Assembly (NCBI GenBank): GCA_902618795.1
Contig: CACNCF010000002.1
Span: 62,001-126,000 of the forward strand
Source: an uncultured Prochlorococcus sp.
GTDB taxonomy: Bacteria; Cyanobacteriota; Cyanobacteriia; PCC-6307; Cyanobiaceae
DNA length: 64,000 nucleotides
Reading direction: 5' to 3'
The notes under the pieces are model-generated. The model did not search any database and was not told the DNA's origin. It worked only from the letters and a program-made list of their open reading frames with translations. A program made the translations under genes and the position numbers. Position 1 is the stretch's first letter; every line of letters begins with the position of its first letter. Of the stretch, positions 9,750-19,997 are shown one piece after another.

Positions 9750-11531
9750 ATGGCTTTAAAAAAAGATAGTAACTCTCTTGGTAGTGGCCAGGAAAAGTCT
9801 AAGAATGAAGATTCTTCTTTACTAGAGTTCAAGAACTTAGATAACAAAAAAGAAATTGAATCTCAACAATTGGAAGTCTCGAAAGGAGATGATAATGAGA
9901 ATGGATTTCTCGATTTTGGGTTTAATCAATCGATCTTAAACTCGTTAATTAATAAAGGATATAAAAATCCAACTCCCATCCAAAAAGCTGCAATTCCCGA
10001 ACTTATGTTAGGCAGGGATTTACTAGGCCAAGCACAAACAGGAACAGGAAAGACTGCAGCTTTTGCATTACCATTAATAGAAAAACTTACAGGTAATAAA
10101 GAATTAAATGCCAAGGTTTTAGTTATGACTCCTACAAGAGAATTAGCAACTCAAGTGGCAGAATCTTTTAAAAGTTATAGTTCTGAATCTAGTAATTTTA
10201 AGACGGTTGCAATATATGGAGGTACTGACTATCGAAATCAAATTTCCGCATTAAAAAGAAAAGTTGATGTAGTAGTTGGGACCCCAGGCCGAATAATGGA
10301 TCATATAAGACAGGGGACTTTTAAAATTAAAGATATAAATTGTCTTGTTTTAGATGAGGCAGATGAAATGTTAAATATGGGTTTTCTTGAAGATATCGAA
10401 TGGATAATAGATCAACTACCGGAAAATAAACAGATGGTATTGTTTTCAGCAACAATGCCTAGTGAGATAAGAAATATAGCAAAAAAATATCTAAATGATC
10501 CCGCCGAAATATTAATCAAAAGCGTCAAAAAAGAAACTCAATTAATTTCGCAAAAATTTCTATATGTACAAAGGCATCATAAGTTAGATGCTTTAAAAAG
10601 AATACTAGAACTTAATAACGAGGGAGTAATTATTTTTGTTAGGACAAAACTACTTACTACTTCAATAGCTGAAGCTTTAGAGAATTCAGGTCATACTGTG
10701 GCAGTACTTAATGGAGATATACCTCAAAACCAAAGAGAAAATACTGTAGATAGATTGAAAAAAGGATTTATTAATATCCTTGTGGCAACTGATGTCGCAG
10801 CTAGAGGATTAGATGTTGAGAGGATAAAACTTGTTGTTAATTACGATTTTCCTTTTGACAAGGAAACATATACTCATAGAATTGGAAGGACTGGAAGGGC
10901 AGGCAGATCAGGAGAAGCAATTTTATTTGTTAATCAAAGAGAAAAACATTTTCTAAGAAATTTAGAAAACTCAACAAGAACCAAGATTGAAGAAATTAAT
11001 ATACCAAGCAATAAAATAATAAATGAAAAAAGGATGGAGAAACTTATAGATAATGTTAATGAGAGTTCTTTAGCTAAAGATGAAAATGAAGAAAATAAAG
11101 CTTTGATTATTGATGTACTAGATAATTTAAGAGAAAAATACTCTATGGATGACTCAAATATTGCAATGGCGGCGATTAATTTAGTAATAGGTAATAAATC
11201 ATTTTTTGTTAATGACGATGATTCTTGGATTAATAAACAAAATAATACTGATCGAAATAGATCAAATAGAAATAGTAATAATCGTATGAGAAATTCAAAT
11301 AGAAGAAATAATTATCAAAATGATTCTTTTGAAACCTACAAATTTAACTTTGGTAAATTTGATGGAGTTAGAATTGCAAATATTATATCCTCAATCTGTA
11401 ATTCAACTAACATAAATGGTAGATCCATAGGTAAGATACAGATTTTTAATGATTACAGTTTGGTAGATTTACCCAGAGATCTGCATAGAGAAACTAAAAA
11501 TAAATTAAAAAAAATTAAAGTCAGAAACTAG
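9750..11531 (+). CDS. deaD: ATP-dependent DEAD-box RNA helicase (DeaD/CsdA type)
   Basis: AQTGTGKT, PTRELA, DEAD, SAT, ARGLD, HRIGRTGRAG motifs; C-terminal DbpA-like RNA-binding domain. Confidence 0.95.
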   Translation: MALKKDSNSLGSGQEKSKNEDSSLLEFKNLDNKKEIESQQLEVSKGDDNENGFLDFGFNQSILNSLINKGYKNPTPIQKAAIPELMLGRDLLGQAQTGTGKTAAFALPLIEKLTGNKELNAKVLVMTPTRELATQVAESFKSYSSESSNFKTVAIYGGTDYRNQISALKRKVDVVVGTPGRIMDHIRQGTFKIKDINCLVLDEADEMLNMGFLEDIEWIIDQLPENKQMVLFSATMPSEIRNIAKKYLNDPAEILIKSVKKETQLISQKFLYVQRHHKLDALKRILELNNEGVIIFVRTKLLTTSIAEALENSGHTVAVLNGDIPQNQRENTVDRLKKGFINILVATDVAARGLDVERIKLVVNYDFPFDKETYTHRIGRTGRAGRSGEAILFVNQREKHFLRNLENSTRTKIEEINIPSNKIINEKRMEKLIDNVNESSLAKDENEENKALIIDVLDNLREKYSMDDSNIAMAAINLVIGNKSFFVNDDDSWINKQNNTDRNRSNRNSNNRMRNSNRRNNYQNDSFETYKFNFGKFDGVRIANIISSICNSTNINGRSIGKIQIFNDYSLVDLPRDLHRETKNKLKKIKVRN

Positions 11532-11540
11532 TGATAGAGA

Positions 11541-11834
11541 ATGAAAGCTAGCAAATATAAATTCTTTATTTTTGTGAATCTGATATTACTATTCAACTCC
11601 TTTAATAGTTATTATTTAGCCCAAACGAAACAAAATTCAATCATAAAATTATTTTGTCTTCAGAGTGTCAAAGAGGAGATGATGAAAGCAGAAATGGTAT
11701 ATAGTGAAGAAATTGCGAATGAAACTTGTGATTGTTACTACGAAGAATTTATGCAAACTGCAAGTCATCAAGATGCAAAAACAAAATGTAAATTAGAAAC
11801 TAAAGAAAATTTAAATCATAATAGAAAAATTTGA
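11541..11834 (+). CDS. Hypothetical small secreted protein
   Basis: 97 aa ORF with N-terminal hydrophobic segment and cysteines (FCLQS..ETCDCYYEEF), fits between flanking co-directional genes. Confidence 0.55.
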   Translation: MKASKYKFFIFVNLILLFNSFNSYYLAQTKQNSIIKLFCLQSVKEEMMKAEMVYSEEIANETCDCYYEEFMQTASHQDAKTKCKLETKENLNHNRKI

Positions 11835-11845
11835 TTATTATTTTT

Positions 11846-13618
11846 ATGAGGTTAAAGAACAATCAAAATCCAATAATTAGACTTTATTTAAATCTGATTG
11901 AGGAAAGAAGGTTATTATTTTTTGCTTTTCTTAGTTCCATAATTAATAAAATATTAGATTTAGCTCCTCCTGTAATAATTGGTCTTGCAGTGGATATCGT
12001 TGTTAATGAACAGAATTCATGGATTGCTGGTTTTGGAATAAAAGAAGTTCCAGCACAATTGATTTTTCTTGCATTTGCTTCAGGAATAGTTTGGTCTGGG
12101 GAATCCTCTTTTGAATATTTATATTCGATTTTATGGAGAAATTTAGCTCAGCTATCGCAACATAAATTAAGAATAAAAGCATATGAGCATATCCAGGAAT
12201 TAGATATGGATTTTTTTGAAAATGATAATACTGGAAGGCTATTATCTATTTTGAATGATGATATAAATCAACTCGAGAGATTTCTAGACCAAGGGGCTAA
12301 TCAGATTATTCAATTATTTATAACAGTCTTAATCATTGGGGGTACTATGATTTTTGTCGCTCCAAAAATCGCTTTATTTGCTTTCTTTCCTATTCCAATT
12401 ATATTTTTAGGATCAATTAAATTTCAAAGGAAGCTTGCTCCAAAATACAGAGATGTTAGAAATAAAGCTGGACTGTTGGCATCAAGGCTTAATAATAATT
12501 TAAGTGGAATTCTAACCATAAAAAGTTTTACTAAAGAAAAATGGGAACTAAATAGATTAAATAAAGAAAGTCTCGATTATCAAAGAAGTAATAAGGCTGC
12601 AATAAAATTATCTTCTGCTTTTATCCCTCTTATAAGATTTGCAATTTTATTTGCTTTTATAGCGATTCTATTAATTGGAGGTTTCCAAACTTGGAATAAG
12701 ACACTTGATGTAGGTACGTATAGTTTTTTAGTGTTTATTACACAAAGACTATTATGGCCTTTAACTACTTTGGGGCATGTTTTAGATGATTTTCAGAGAT
12801 CTATGGCTTCAATAGATAGAGTAATTGATCTCATAGATACGCCTATAAAAATAAAAGATGGAAAAATAAAAATTGAACCTAAAGATATCAAAGGAGAAAT
12901 TATTTTTAATAATGTAAATTTTAATTATCCTGGACGAGATTTAACTTTAAAAAAAATAAATTTTAAAATTGAAAATAACTCAACATTAGGAATTGTTGGT
13001 TTAACAGGTTCTGGGAAAAGTACAATAATAAAACTACTACTTAGAATTTACGATAGTAATAATGGGTCAATAACCTTGGATGGGGTTTCTATTAAAGAAA
13101 TAAATTTGAGGGATTTAAGAAAGTGTATCTCTTTAGTAAGTCAAGAAACTTATTTATTTCATGGCAGTGTACAAGAAAATATTGCTTATGGCTCAATCAA
13201 CCCAAGTCTTAAAGATATTATTAAAGCTTCAAAGATTGCGGAAGCTCATAAATTTATTGAACAATTACCAGATGGTTATAAAACTATAGTGGGGGAAAGG
13301 GGCCAAAGGCTCTCAGGGGGGCAACGTCAAAGAATTGCCTTGGCGAGAGCTGTTTTAAAGGATGCTCCAATATTAATATTAGATGAAGCTACAGCTTCAG
13401 TTGATAATGAAACAGAGGCTTTAATTCAAAAATCGTTATCTAAAATCACAAAAGAAAGAACAACTATAGTAATAGCTCATAGATTAAGTACTATAAAAAA
13501 TGCGGATAATATTGTAGTTATTGATAAAGGTAAAATAGTTGAAAGCGGGAAACATGAAAAACTATTAGATCAGAACAAAATATATGCTGATTTGTGGAAT
13601 GTTCAAGTAGGAATCTAG
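11846..13618 (+). CDS. ABC transporter, fused permease and ATP-binding protein (multidrug/MdlB-like)
   Basis: N-terminal TM domain; GLTGSGKST, LSGGQRQRIALARA, LILDEATASVD, AHRLST. The likely ATG is 11846, inside the listed ORF. Confidence 0.93.
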   Translation: MRLKNNQNPIIRLYLNLIEERRLLFFAFLSSIINKILDLAPPVIIGLAVDIVVNEQNSWIAGFGIKEVPAQLIFLAFASGIVWSGESSFEYLYSILWRNLAQLSQHKLRIKAYEHIQELDMDFFENDNTGRLLSILNDDINQLERFLDQGANQIIQLFITVLIIGGTMIFVAPKIALFAFFPIPIIFLGSIKFQRKLAPKYRDVRNKAGLLASRLNNNLSGILTIKSFTKEKWELNRLNKESLDYQRSNKAAIKLSSAFIPLIRFAILFAFIAILLIGGFQTWNKTLDVGTYSFLVFITQRLLWPLTTLGHVLDDFQRSMASIDRVIDLIDTPIKIKDGKIKIEPKDIKGEIIFNNVNFNYPGRDLTLKKINFKIENNSTLGIVGLTGSGKSTIIKLLLRIYDSNNGSITLDGVSIKEINLRDLRKCISLVSQETYLFHGSVQENIAYGSINPSLKDIIKASKIAEAHKFIEQLPDGYKTIVGERGQRLSGGQRQRIALARAVLKDAPILILDEATASVDNETEALIQKSLSKITKERTTIVIAHRLSTIKNADNIVVIDKGKIVESGKHEKLLDQNKIYADLWNVQVGI

Positions 13619-13632
13619 TATGAATTCCTAAT

Positions 13633-14190
13633 CTATATTAAGAAGTTAAATGATTCAATTACATTACTAAACATACCATCAACTTTATTCCACCTTTCTT
13701 CATTTGTTCCCACAGCGAAAGTGTAAAGTGTTCCTCTATCAATTACGACAGTAGCTAATTCATGTCTTGCCTGTTCATTTAAATTTAATTCATACTCTAA
13801 ATCATAGAAAATATGATTGGATGCCTCCCTCTTATTAGCATTTATAAGATTTACCTCTCTACCTGAACCTTCTGGAGCAATGACTTTATCAATTAATGTT
13901 TGACCTACTTCACTTGGGCTTCCTAATTGCTCTAATTGAACCTCTTTATTGACATCAGAAATAACCAAACTTAAGGTCTCATTACTATTTATTAAATCAT
14001 GATAAATAATTTCAGGTCCTCCATCGACTTTTACTCTAGTCCATCCTGTTGGATACAAAAAGGCATATCTTCCATCTGGACTTTGATAAGCTTCTAATCC
14101 CGCATTTAGTCCGCCACTACAAGCACTCAGTGTTAAGCACAAAAAAACCAAAAATAAATATTTGAAAGGGTTAAATTTAATATTGTTCAT
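13633..14190 (-). CDS. psbP: PsbP-like photosystem II protein (lipoprotein)
   Basis: Lipobox LTLSAC; LEAYQSPDGRYAFLYPTGWTRVKVDGGPEIIYHDLI is the PsbP signature. Confidence 0.9.
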   Translation of the reverse strand: MNNIKFNPFKYLFLVFLCLTLSACSGGLNAGLEAYQSPDGRYAFLYPTGWTRVKVDGGPEIIYHDLINSNETLSLVISDVNKEVQLEQLGSPSEVGQTLIDKVIAPEGSGREVNLINANKREASNHIFYDLEYELNLNEQARHELATVVIDRGTLYTFAVGTNEERWNKVDGMFSNVIESFNFLI

Positions 14191-14293
14191 TTTGTTTGAA
14201 ATTACTAACTAAAAACATAATAAGACATTAAAAGCAAACAATTATGGCAATTCGGAATTTTGCGTCTAAATTATCTCTAGAAATAGTTTAATT

Positions 14294-14893
14294 TTGATTA
14301 CTTATACCAAACCACTTTCAAAATTAATCGGTCATTTTGAGAAATTCCCAGGGATTGGTCCAAGAACAGCGCAACGATTAGCCCTGTTTATTTTAAAACA
14401 ACCTGAAAGTACAATAAGAGAATTTTCAAAGGCTCTGTTAGAAGCACATAGTAATGTTGGTCGTTGCAAAAAATGTTTCAATTTGACTTCAGAAGATGAA
14501 TGCGAGATTTGTAGAAATACTGAAAGAAATCAAAAACTAATCTGTGTAGTAGCAGAAACTAAAGACTTGCTTGCTTTGGAGCGCGCCAGAGAATTTAAAG
14601 GTGTTTACCATGTTATTGGTGGTTTAATATCCCCAATGGATTCTGTTGGCCCCGAACTCTTAGAAATAAGAAGCTTGGTAGAAAGAGTTAGTAAGTCTGA
14701 AATTGATGAGATTATATTGGCATTGACCCCAAGTGTTGAGGGAGATACAACAAGTCTTTATATTGGAAAATTGTTAGCCCCTTTTACTAAAGTTACGAGG
14801 ATTGCATATGGTCTCCCAATGGGCAGTGAACTTGAATATGTTGATGAAGTTACACTTGCAAGGGCCTTAGAAGGCAGAACAAAACTAAATTAG
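14294..14893 (+). CDS. recR: Recombination protein RecR
   Basis: [24 protein letters not shown], zinc finger [16 protein letters not shown], Toprim [15 protein letters not shown] start. Confidence 0.95.
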   Translation: MITYTKPLSKLIGHFEKFPGIGPRTAQRLALFILKQPESTIREFSKALLEAHSNVGRCKKCFNLTSEDECEICRNTERNQKLICVVAETKDLLALERAREFKGVYHVIGGLISPMDSVGPELLEIRSLVERVSKSEIDEIILALTPSVEGDTTSLYIGKLLAPFTKVTRIAYGLPMGSELEYVDEVTLARALEGRTKLN

Positions 14894-14896
14894 ACA

Positions 14897-15796
14897 ATGA
14901 GAGACAATAATCTAATCAAAAAAGAAAAAATCTTAAGACTTCCCTCTTGGATTAAATTTCCTATTAGTAAAGCTTCAGAATTCGAAAAAATACAAACACT
15001 CATCAAAAAATCAAATATTCATACTATTTGTGAAGAAGCAAGATGTCCAAATAGAGCAGAATGTTATGCCTCAGGAACAGCTACTTTCTTACTGGGTGGA
15101 TCGATATGTTCTCGTTCATGTGCTTTTTGTCAGGTAAATAAAGGTAGACCTAGTTCTATCAATATTGATGAATGTACTCAAGTCGCTGAAGCAGTGAAAG
15201 TTCTAAATTTGAAATATGTTGTTTTGACATCTGTAGCTAGAGACGATCTCCCTGATCATGGTGCAAATTTATTTATATCTACAATGGATGAGATTAGAAA
15301 AATTGATTCAACAATTAAAATTGAAGTTTTAACTCCTGATTTATGGGGTGGAGGCAAAAATCTTTATGAAACAAATAACCTTCAGACTGAGAGATTGAAG
15401 ATGATTTTAGAAAAAGATCCAATATGCTTTAATCATAATCTTGAAACTGTTGAAAGACTGCAAAAAGAAGTTAGGAGGGGTGCAAATTATAAAAAATCCC
15501 TTAGTTTACTCAAAAAGTCAAAGGATATTGCTCCTCATATTCAAACTAAATCAGGCATTATGTTAGGACTTGGGGAAACATTGGATGAAATAAAAAATAC
15601 AATTTATGATCTTAAAAAAATAGATTGTGATCAAATTACAATTGGCCAATATTTAAGACCCTCATTCAATCATTTGGCAGTTAAGAAATATTGGGATCCA
15701 TCAGAGTTTGAATATTTATATCGTTTCTCTAAGGAATTAGGATTCAAAAAAGTATCTTCTGGCCCTTTAGTTAGAAGTAGTTATCACGCGGGTTAA
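14897..15796 (+). CDS. lipA: Lipoyl synthase
   Basis: CEEARCPNRAEC and radical-SAM CSRSCAFCQV motifs, GIMLGLGET. Confidence 0.96.
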   Translation: MRDNNLIKKEKILRLPSWIKFPISKASEFEKIQTLIKKSNIHTICEEARCPNRAECYASGTATFLLGGSICSRSCAFCQVNKGRPSSINIDECTQVAEAVKVLNLKYVVLTSVARDDLPDHGANLFISTMDEIRKIDSTIKIEVLTPDLWGGGKNLYETNNLQTERLKMILEKDPICFNHNLETVERLQKEVRRGANYKKSLSLLKKSKDIAPHIQTKSGIMLGLGETLDEIKNTIYDLKKIDCDQITIGQYLRPSFNHLAVKKYWDPSEFEYLYRFSKELGFKKVSSGPLVRSSYHAG

Positions 15797-16293
15797 CTCT
15801 CTTCAATTAAAGAGAGTTTCTTTTCAAGTCTTTTCAATATGGAAATACATTCCCCGTTCATAAGTGTACCTGCACCTCCCCAAACCAATCTTAATAAAAG
15901 ATCTACTGGGCTAGAACCAACTTCTTTGACAATTTTGAATCCTATTAACTTGAAATATCTTACAAGTTTTTTACTATATCCTTCGCTATCAAAAATAGCT
16001 AAAAGTCTTACTTTGTTGCTTGATTTTTTTTCAATTGCCCAAGCCATAGTTGTTGCCCATATTAATTCCGAAACAAAAGCAGGAGCTTTACTAAGGATTC
16101 TTAATGTATCAAGCTGAATACCTTGTTTATCTAAATAAGTCCAACCTTTCATTTCGGCCCAAATCTTAATGATGTTTTCTTTCTGTTCTGCTACAACGAT
16201 TCTAAAGAAACATAATCCTAGAGTTTCTCTAACTTGAATTTTAATTAATAATCCAATTGCACTTGAGATTTTTTCTAATTTTTCAACTTTCAT
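15793..16293 (-). CDS. Conserved hypothetical protein, possibly a distant acetyltransferase-like fold
   Basis: 166 aa, coding-like composition, co-directional with downstream-of-bioB cluster; no confident family motif. Confidence 0.7.
   Translation of the reverse strand: MKVEKLEKISSAIGLLIKIQVRETLGLCFFRIVVAEQKENIIKIWAEMKGWTYLDKQGIQLDTLRILSKAPAFVSELIWATTMAWAIEKKSSNKVRLLAIFDSEGYSKKLVRYFKLIGFKIVKEVGSSPVDLLLRLVWGGAGTLMNGECISILKRLEKKLSLIEES
15795..15823 (+). terminator. Rho-independent-like terminator after lipA
   Basis: AACTCTCTT (15795-15803)/AAGAGAGTT (15810-15818), 6-nt loop, followed by TCTTTT. Confidence 0.6.
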
Positions 16294-16304
16294 TATTTTG
16301 AAAA

Positions 16305-17237
16305 TTAAGCCTTATAGATTTTATGATTTTCCACTTTTAATCTATCGATCTGTTTTTGTCTTTCTTCAAACCTTTTCCTATCATCATCACTGAATTGGTC
16401 TATGCAGAAATGACATTGGATACCCTTTATATATTCTTTTCTTTCTTGATCTTGAATTGAAACTGGCATCCCACATGCATGACAAATCGAGTAGGAGCCT
16501 TTTTCTAATTCTTGATCTAAAGCAACTCTTTTATCAAAAACATAACATTCACCTTTAAATAAGTTTTTTTCTTTTGGTATATCATTAAGGTATTGAAGGA
16601 TGCCCCCTTGTAGGTGATAAATATTTTTATAACCTTTCTTTTTTAGCAAACTAGTAGCTTTTTCACATCTTATTCCTCCGGTACAAAACATTGCTATATT
16701 TGCAGACTCTTTATTTTCTAAATGGGCATCTAAATGATCATCTACCCACTTGGGGAATTCGCTAAAGTTTCTAGTATTTGGGTTTATAGAGTTCTTAAAT
16801 GTACCTATAGAAACCTCATAATGATTTCTAGTATCAATGACTATTGTATTTTGATTTTTTATTAACCTATTCCAATCAGCTGAGTCTATATAGGTCCCAT
16901 TATTTTCAGAAGGGTTTATTTCAGGGACACCCATGGTAACTATTTCTTTCTTGATTTTTATTTTTAATTTTTTGAAGACTTTCATTTTTGAAAAGTTTAC
17001 TTTAATATTCAAATTCCCATTAGCTGCATATTTATTAATTAAATTGATAACAATATCAATTACATTTTTCTCAGCACAAATAGTTCCATTAATGCCTTCA
17101 CTTGCAAAAATTAATAAACCTGAAAGATCTTTTTCATTTTCGATTTCTAATAATTTATTTTTTAGATCAAGAATTAAGTTTTCTTGAAATGGGAAGAAAG
17201 AGTAAAGAGAAACTATTTTATAATTTTTGCCTTTCAT
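16305..17237 (-). CDS. trhO: tRNA uridine hydroxylase / rhodanese-domain protein (TrhO/YceA)
   Basis: [12 protein letters not shown], rhodanese [15 protein letters not shown], active-site [11 protein letters not shown]-terminal CHACGMP..CHFC. Confidence 0.88.
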   Translation of the reverse strand: MKGKNYKIVSLYSFFPFQENLILDLKNKLLEIENEKDLSGLLIFASEGINGTICAEKNVIDIVINLINKYAANGNLNIKVNFSKMKVFKKLKIKIKKEIVTMGVPEINPSENNGTYIDSADWNRLIKNQNTIVIDTRNHYEVSIGTFKNSINPNTRNFSEFPKWVDDHLDAHLENKESANIAMFCTGGIRCEKATSLLKKKGYKNIYHLQGGILQYLNDIPKEKNLFKGECYVFDKRVALDQELEKGSYSICHACGMPVSIQDQERKEYIKGIQCHFCIDQFSDDDRKRFEERQKQIDRLKVENHKIYKA

Positions 17238-18241
17238 AAAGTAGATACTGTTTTTTCACAAGTTTCAAAATTTTTGTTAAATGATACTCCAACCTCTTTA
17301 AGAAGTTTTCTGTCTGATTGAAAAGATGGATTTGAAGTTGTGAGTAACTCATCTCCATAGAAAATTGAATTTGCACCACATTGAAAACATAAAATTTGAG
17401 CTTCTTTTGAAAGCTTCTCTCGCCCTGCACTTAATCTTATTTTACTTTTAGGCATAAGAATTCTTGCTGTAGCTATCATCCTTATCATTTCAATAGAATC
17501 AATTTCCTGATTATCTTCTAAACCAGTTCCTTCAATAGCTACTAATGAATTTACAGGAACACTTTCAGGGTGTGGATTCATGTTTGAAAGCACTTCTAAA
17601 AGAGATGCTCTATCGCCATTAGTTTCACCCAAGCCTATTATCCCTCCACAACAAACATTTATTCCTGCATTTCTTACTCTTTTTATAGTATCTAGTCTGT
17701 CTTGATAAGTTCTAGTCGTAATAATATTTTTATAATATTCAGGACTAGTATCAAGATTGTGGTTATACGCGGTTAAACCTGCATCAGCCAGTCTAGAAGC
17801 TTGTTCTTCTGTAAGCATCCCAGCAGTAACGCATGCTTCCATCCCTAAATCTCTTACACCGCTAACCATCTCTAACATTGCATTAAAAGATTTCCCATCT
17901 CTAATTTCTCTCCACGCCCAACCCATGCAAAACCTATCGGCACCCTCATTTTTTGCTATTTGAGCTCTTGCTAAAACCTCCTCTACTTGAAATTGTGGAT
18001 GACTTTTGATTTCGCTAGCACTATAAATTGACTGGCTACAGTATGAACAATTTTCCTCACATCCTCCAGTTTTTACGCTGAACAATGAAGCTAATTGAAT
18101 GTCATATTTGTTAAATTTCCTGTGAACAGTTTGTGATTCCCACATTAAATCAATAAGAGGCATATTAAGTATTTCCAATATCTCCTCTTTATTCCAATTG
18201 AACCTAATTTCTCTTAATAAATGATTATTCGAATTAGCCAT
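17234..18241 (-). CDS. bioB: Biotin synthase
   Basis: [47 protein letters not shown]. Confidence 0.97.
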   Translation of the reverse strand: MANSNNHLLREIRFNWNKEEILEILNMPLIDLMWESQTVHRKFNKYDIQLASLFSVKTGGCEENCSYCSQSIYSASEIKSHPQFQVEEVLARAQIAKNEGADRFCMGWAWREIRDGKSFNAMLEMVSGVRDLGMEACVTAGMLTEEQASRLADAGLTAYNHNLDTSPEYYKNIITTRTYQDRLDTIKRVRNAGINVCCGGIIGLGETNGDRASLLEVLSNMNPHPESVPVNSLVAIEGTGLEDNQEIDSIEMIRMIATARILMPKSKIRLSAGREKLSKEAQILCFQCGANSIFYGDELLTTSNPSFQSDRKLLKEVGVSFNKNFETCEKTVSTL

Positions 18242-18247
18242 TTTTCA

Positions 18248-19051
18248 TTAGGTAGAATATTGAGAATCTTCAAAAGATTCATTTGGTAATGATTCTATAC
18301 CGCCGAAACGTCTATTTCTTGATTGGTAGTCGATTATCGCTTTAAGAAATTCATGCTCATTGAACTCTGGCCAAAGTACGTCGGAAATATAAATTTCTGA
18401 ATATGCTAATTGCCATAATAAAAAATTACTTATCCTTTTTTCGCCACTAGTTCTTATTAGTAATTCTGGATCCTTAATATCTCCGGTTAATAGCTTTGAA
18501 TTAAATAATTCTTCATTGATTTCACTTGGTTTTATTTCCCCAGCAGAAGATTTTAATGCTAGTTCTTTTGCAACTTTTACTATTTCTTGTCTACCTCCGT
18601 AATTAACACAAACATTGAATAAAAATTTATTGTTGTTTTTAGTAAGTGATTCTGAACTAGAGATTATTTCTTTTAAATTTTTTGGGAAAGGAGTTAAATC
18701 TCCAATAAATTTTATTTTTGTTGATTCTTCATGTATCTCTCTAATTTCGTTTTTTAAAACTTCGCTAAAAAGATTTATAAGAAAATCAACTTCTTTTGTT
18801 GGTCTTGTCCAATTCTCAGTTGAAAAAGCATAAACAGTAATTACTTTACAACCTAAATTTTTTGCAGTTTTAAGAATTTTTTTTAATACACCAACGCCCT
18901 GTTTATGTCCAAATGATCGGGGTAAACCTTTTCTAGTCGCCCATCTCCCATTGCCGTCCATAATTATTGCTACATGTTTAGGCAATTTTTGCTTATCTAT
19001 TTTCATTAATAAGTCACTAATTTTATCGTCTATTACTTTTTCTAAACTCAT
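18248..19051 (-). CDS. uppS: Isoprenyl transferase (undecaprenyl diphosphate synthase family)
   Basis: HVAIIMDGNGRWATRKGLPRSFGHKQG, AFSTENWTRP, LLIRTSGEKRISNFLLWQLAYSE. Confidence 0.96.
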   Translation of the reverse strand: MSLEKVIDDKISDLLMKIDKQKLPKHVAIIMDGNGRWATRKGLPRSFGHKQGVGVLKKILKTAKNLGCKVITVYAFSTENWTRPTKEVDFLINLFSEVLKNEIREIHEESTKIKFIGDLTPFPKNLKEIISSSESLTKNNNKFLFNVCVNYGGRQEIVKVAKELALKSSAGEIKPSEINEELFNSKLLTGDIKDPELLIRTSGEKRISNFLLWQLAYSEIYISDVLWPEFNEHEFLKAIIDYQSRNRRFGGIESLPNESFEDSQYST

Positions 19052-19054
19052 TGG

Positions 19055-19963
19055 TTAGTCCTTTTTTTTAATAAAAATTTCTGATTTTTCTGACTCTTTT
19101 TTATTAATATCACTGATGATATTATCACCTAAGTCTGTCTTTTGGGATGAGACATTTTTACTTAAAGATGCTTTATTTGCTCCCATAGAGTTTTGATTAC
19201 CAATGAATTTTGCAAGAAGTTCTTGTAACCTGCTACTGGTTATTGGCCTTTCGAGTTTGCCTTGGCTTGCTAATGATAACGTACCTGTCTCTTCAGAAAC
19301 AACAATACAAATACATCTGTCAAATCTTTCTGTAATTCCTAATGCTGCCAAATGTCTTGTGCCATATCTACTTATCCCTTGTCTTGAGAGAGGAAGTATT
19401 ACTCCAGCAGAGATTATTTTATTCCCTTTTACAAGAACTGCTCCATCATGTAAAGGCGTGTCTGTTGCAAAAAGGTTTATTAAAAGGTCAGTTGATAATT
19501 GCGCATCAATATTAGTACCTGAATATAAAAAATCTTCAGGTCTTAAATCACTCCCCAAATCTACAACGATTAAAGCGCCTCTTCTATTTTGAGAGAGTTT
19601 ACCTGCAGTATCAACTAACTGAGTAATGGTAGTTGAAGTTGCTCTAAATTCCTTTGGTGGATTCCCAAGTAATACAGCTAGCCTCCCAGTGCCTAGTAGT
19701 TCCATTAATCTTCTTAACTCTCCTTGCCAAAGGATCGCTAATGAGAGAGAGCAAGCGAGTACTACAGCATCAATTAATTTTGATGTTAGGGGTAAGTATG
19801 CATATCTTTGAATAAACCATGCGGATGATACTAAAAACAAATATCCTCTCAGAAGCCATAATGTCCTTTGTTCTTTTACTCTAGAGAATAATAAAAGTCC
19901 GAAACCAACAGCAAATAAGACATCTAATAAAAGCTTTAAATTTATAATTCCCCAGAAATTCAC
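19055..19963 (-). CDS. cdaA: Membrane-associated diadenylate cyclase (DisA_N/DAC domain, CdaA type)
   Basis: Hydrophobic N-terminus, then DAC-domain signatures GALIVVDLG, DTPLHDGAVLV, GISRYGTRHLAALGITE, VVSEETGTLSLA. Confidence 0.92.
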   Translation of the reverse strand: MNFWGIINLKLLLDVLFAVGFGLLLFSRVKEQRTLWLLRGYLFLVSSAWFIQRYAYLPLTSKLIDAVVLACSLSLAILWQGELRRLMELLGTGRLAVLLGNPPKEFRATSTTITQLVDTAGKLSQNRRGALIVVDLGSDLRPEDFLYSGTNIDAQLSTDLLINLFATDTPLHDGAVLVKGNKIISAGVILPLSRQGISRYGTRHLAALGITERFDRCICIVVSEETGTLSLASQGKLERPITSSRLQELLAKFIGNQNSMGANKASLSKNVSSQKTDLGDNIISDINKKESEKSEIFIKKKD

Positions 19964-19997
19964 ACTAAAAACAGAATTAATTTAAATTTACCTAATT

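Noticed and set aside
13608-13630. TAGGAAT/ATTCCTA inverted repeat at the ABC transporter/psbP convergent junction
   Set aside because: Short 7-bp AT-rich stem without a clear T-tract; could be a bidirectional terminator but not strong enough to call.
15839-16117. 92-aa plus-strand ORF downstream of lipA
   Set aside because: Antisense to the 166-aa minus-strand gene, which has better composition and operon context.
19203-19592. 129-aa plus-strand ORF opposite cdaA
   Set aside because: Antisense shadow of the conserved DAC domain; no recognisable motif.
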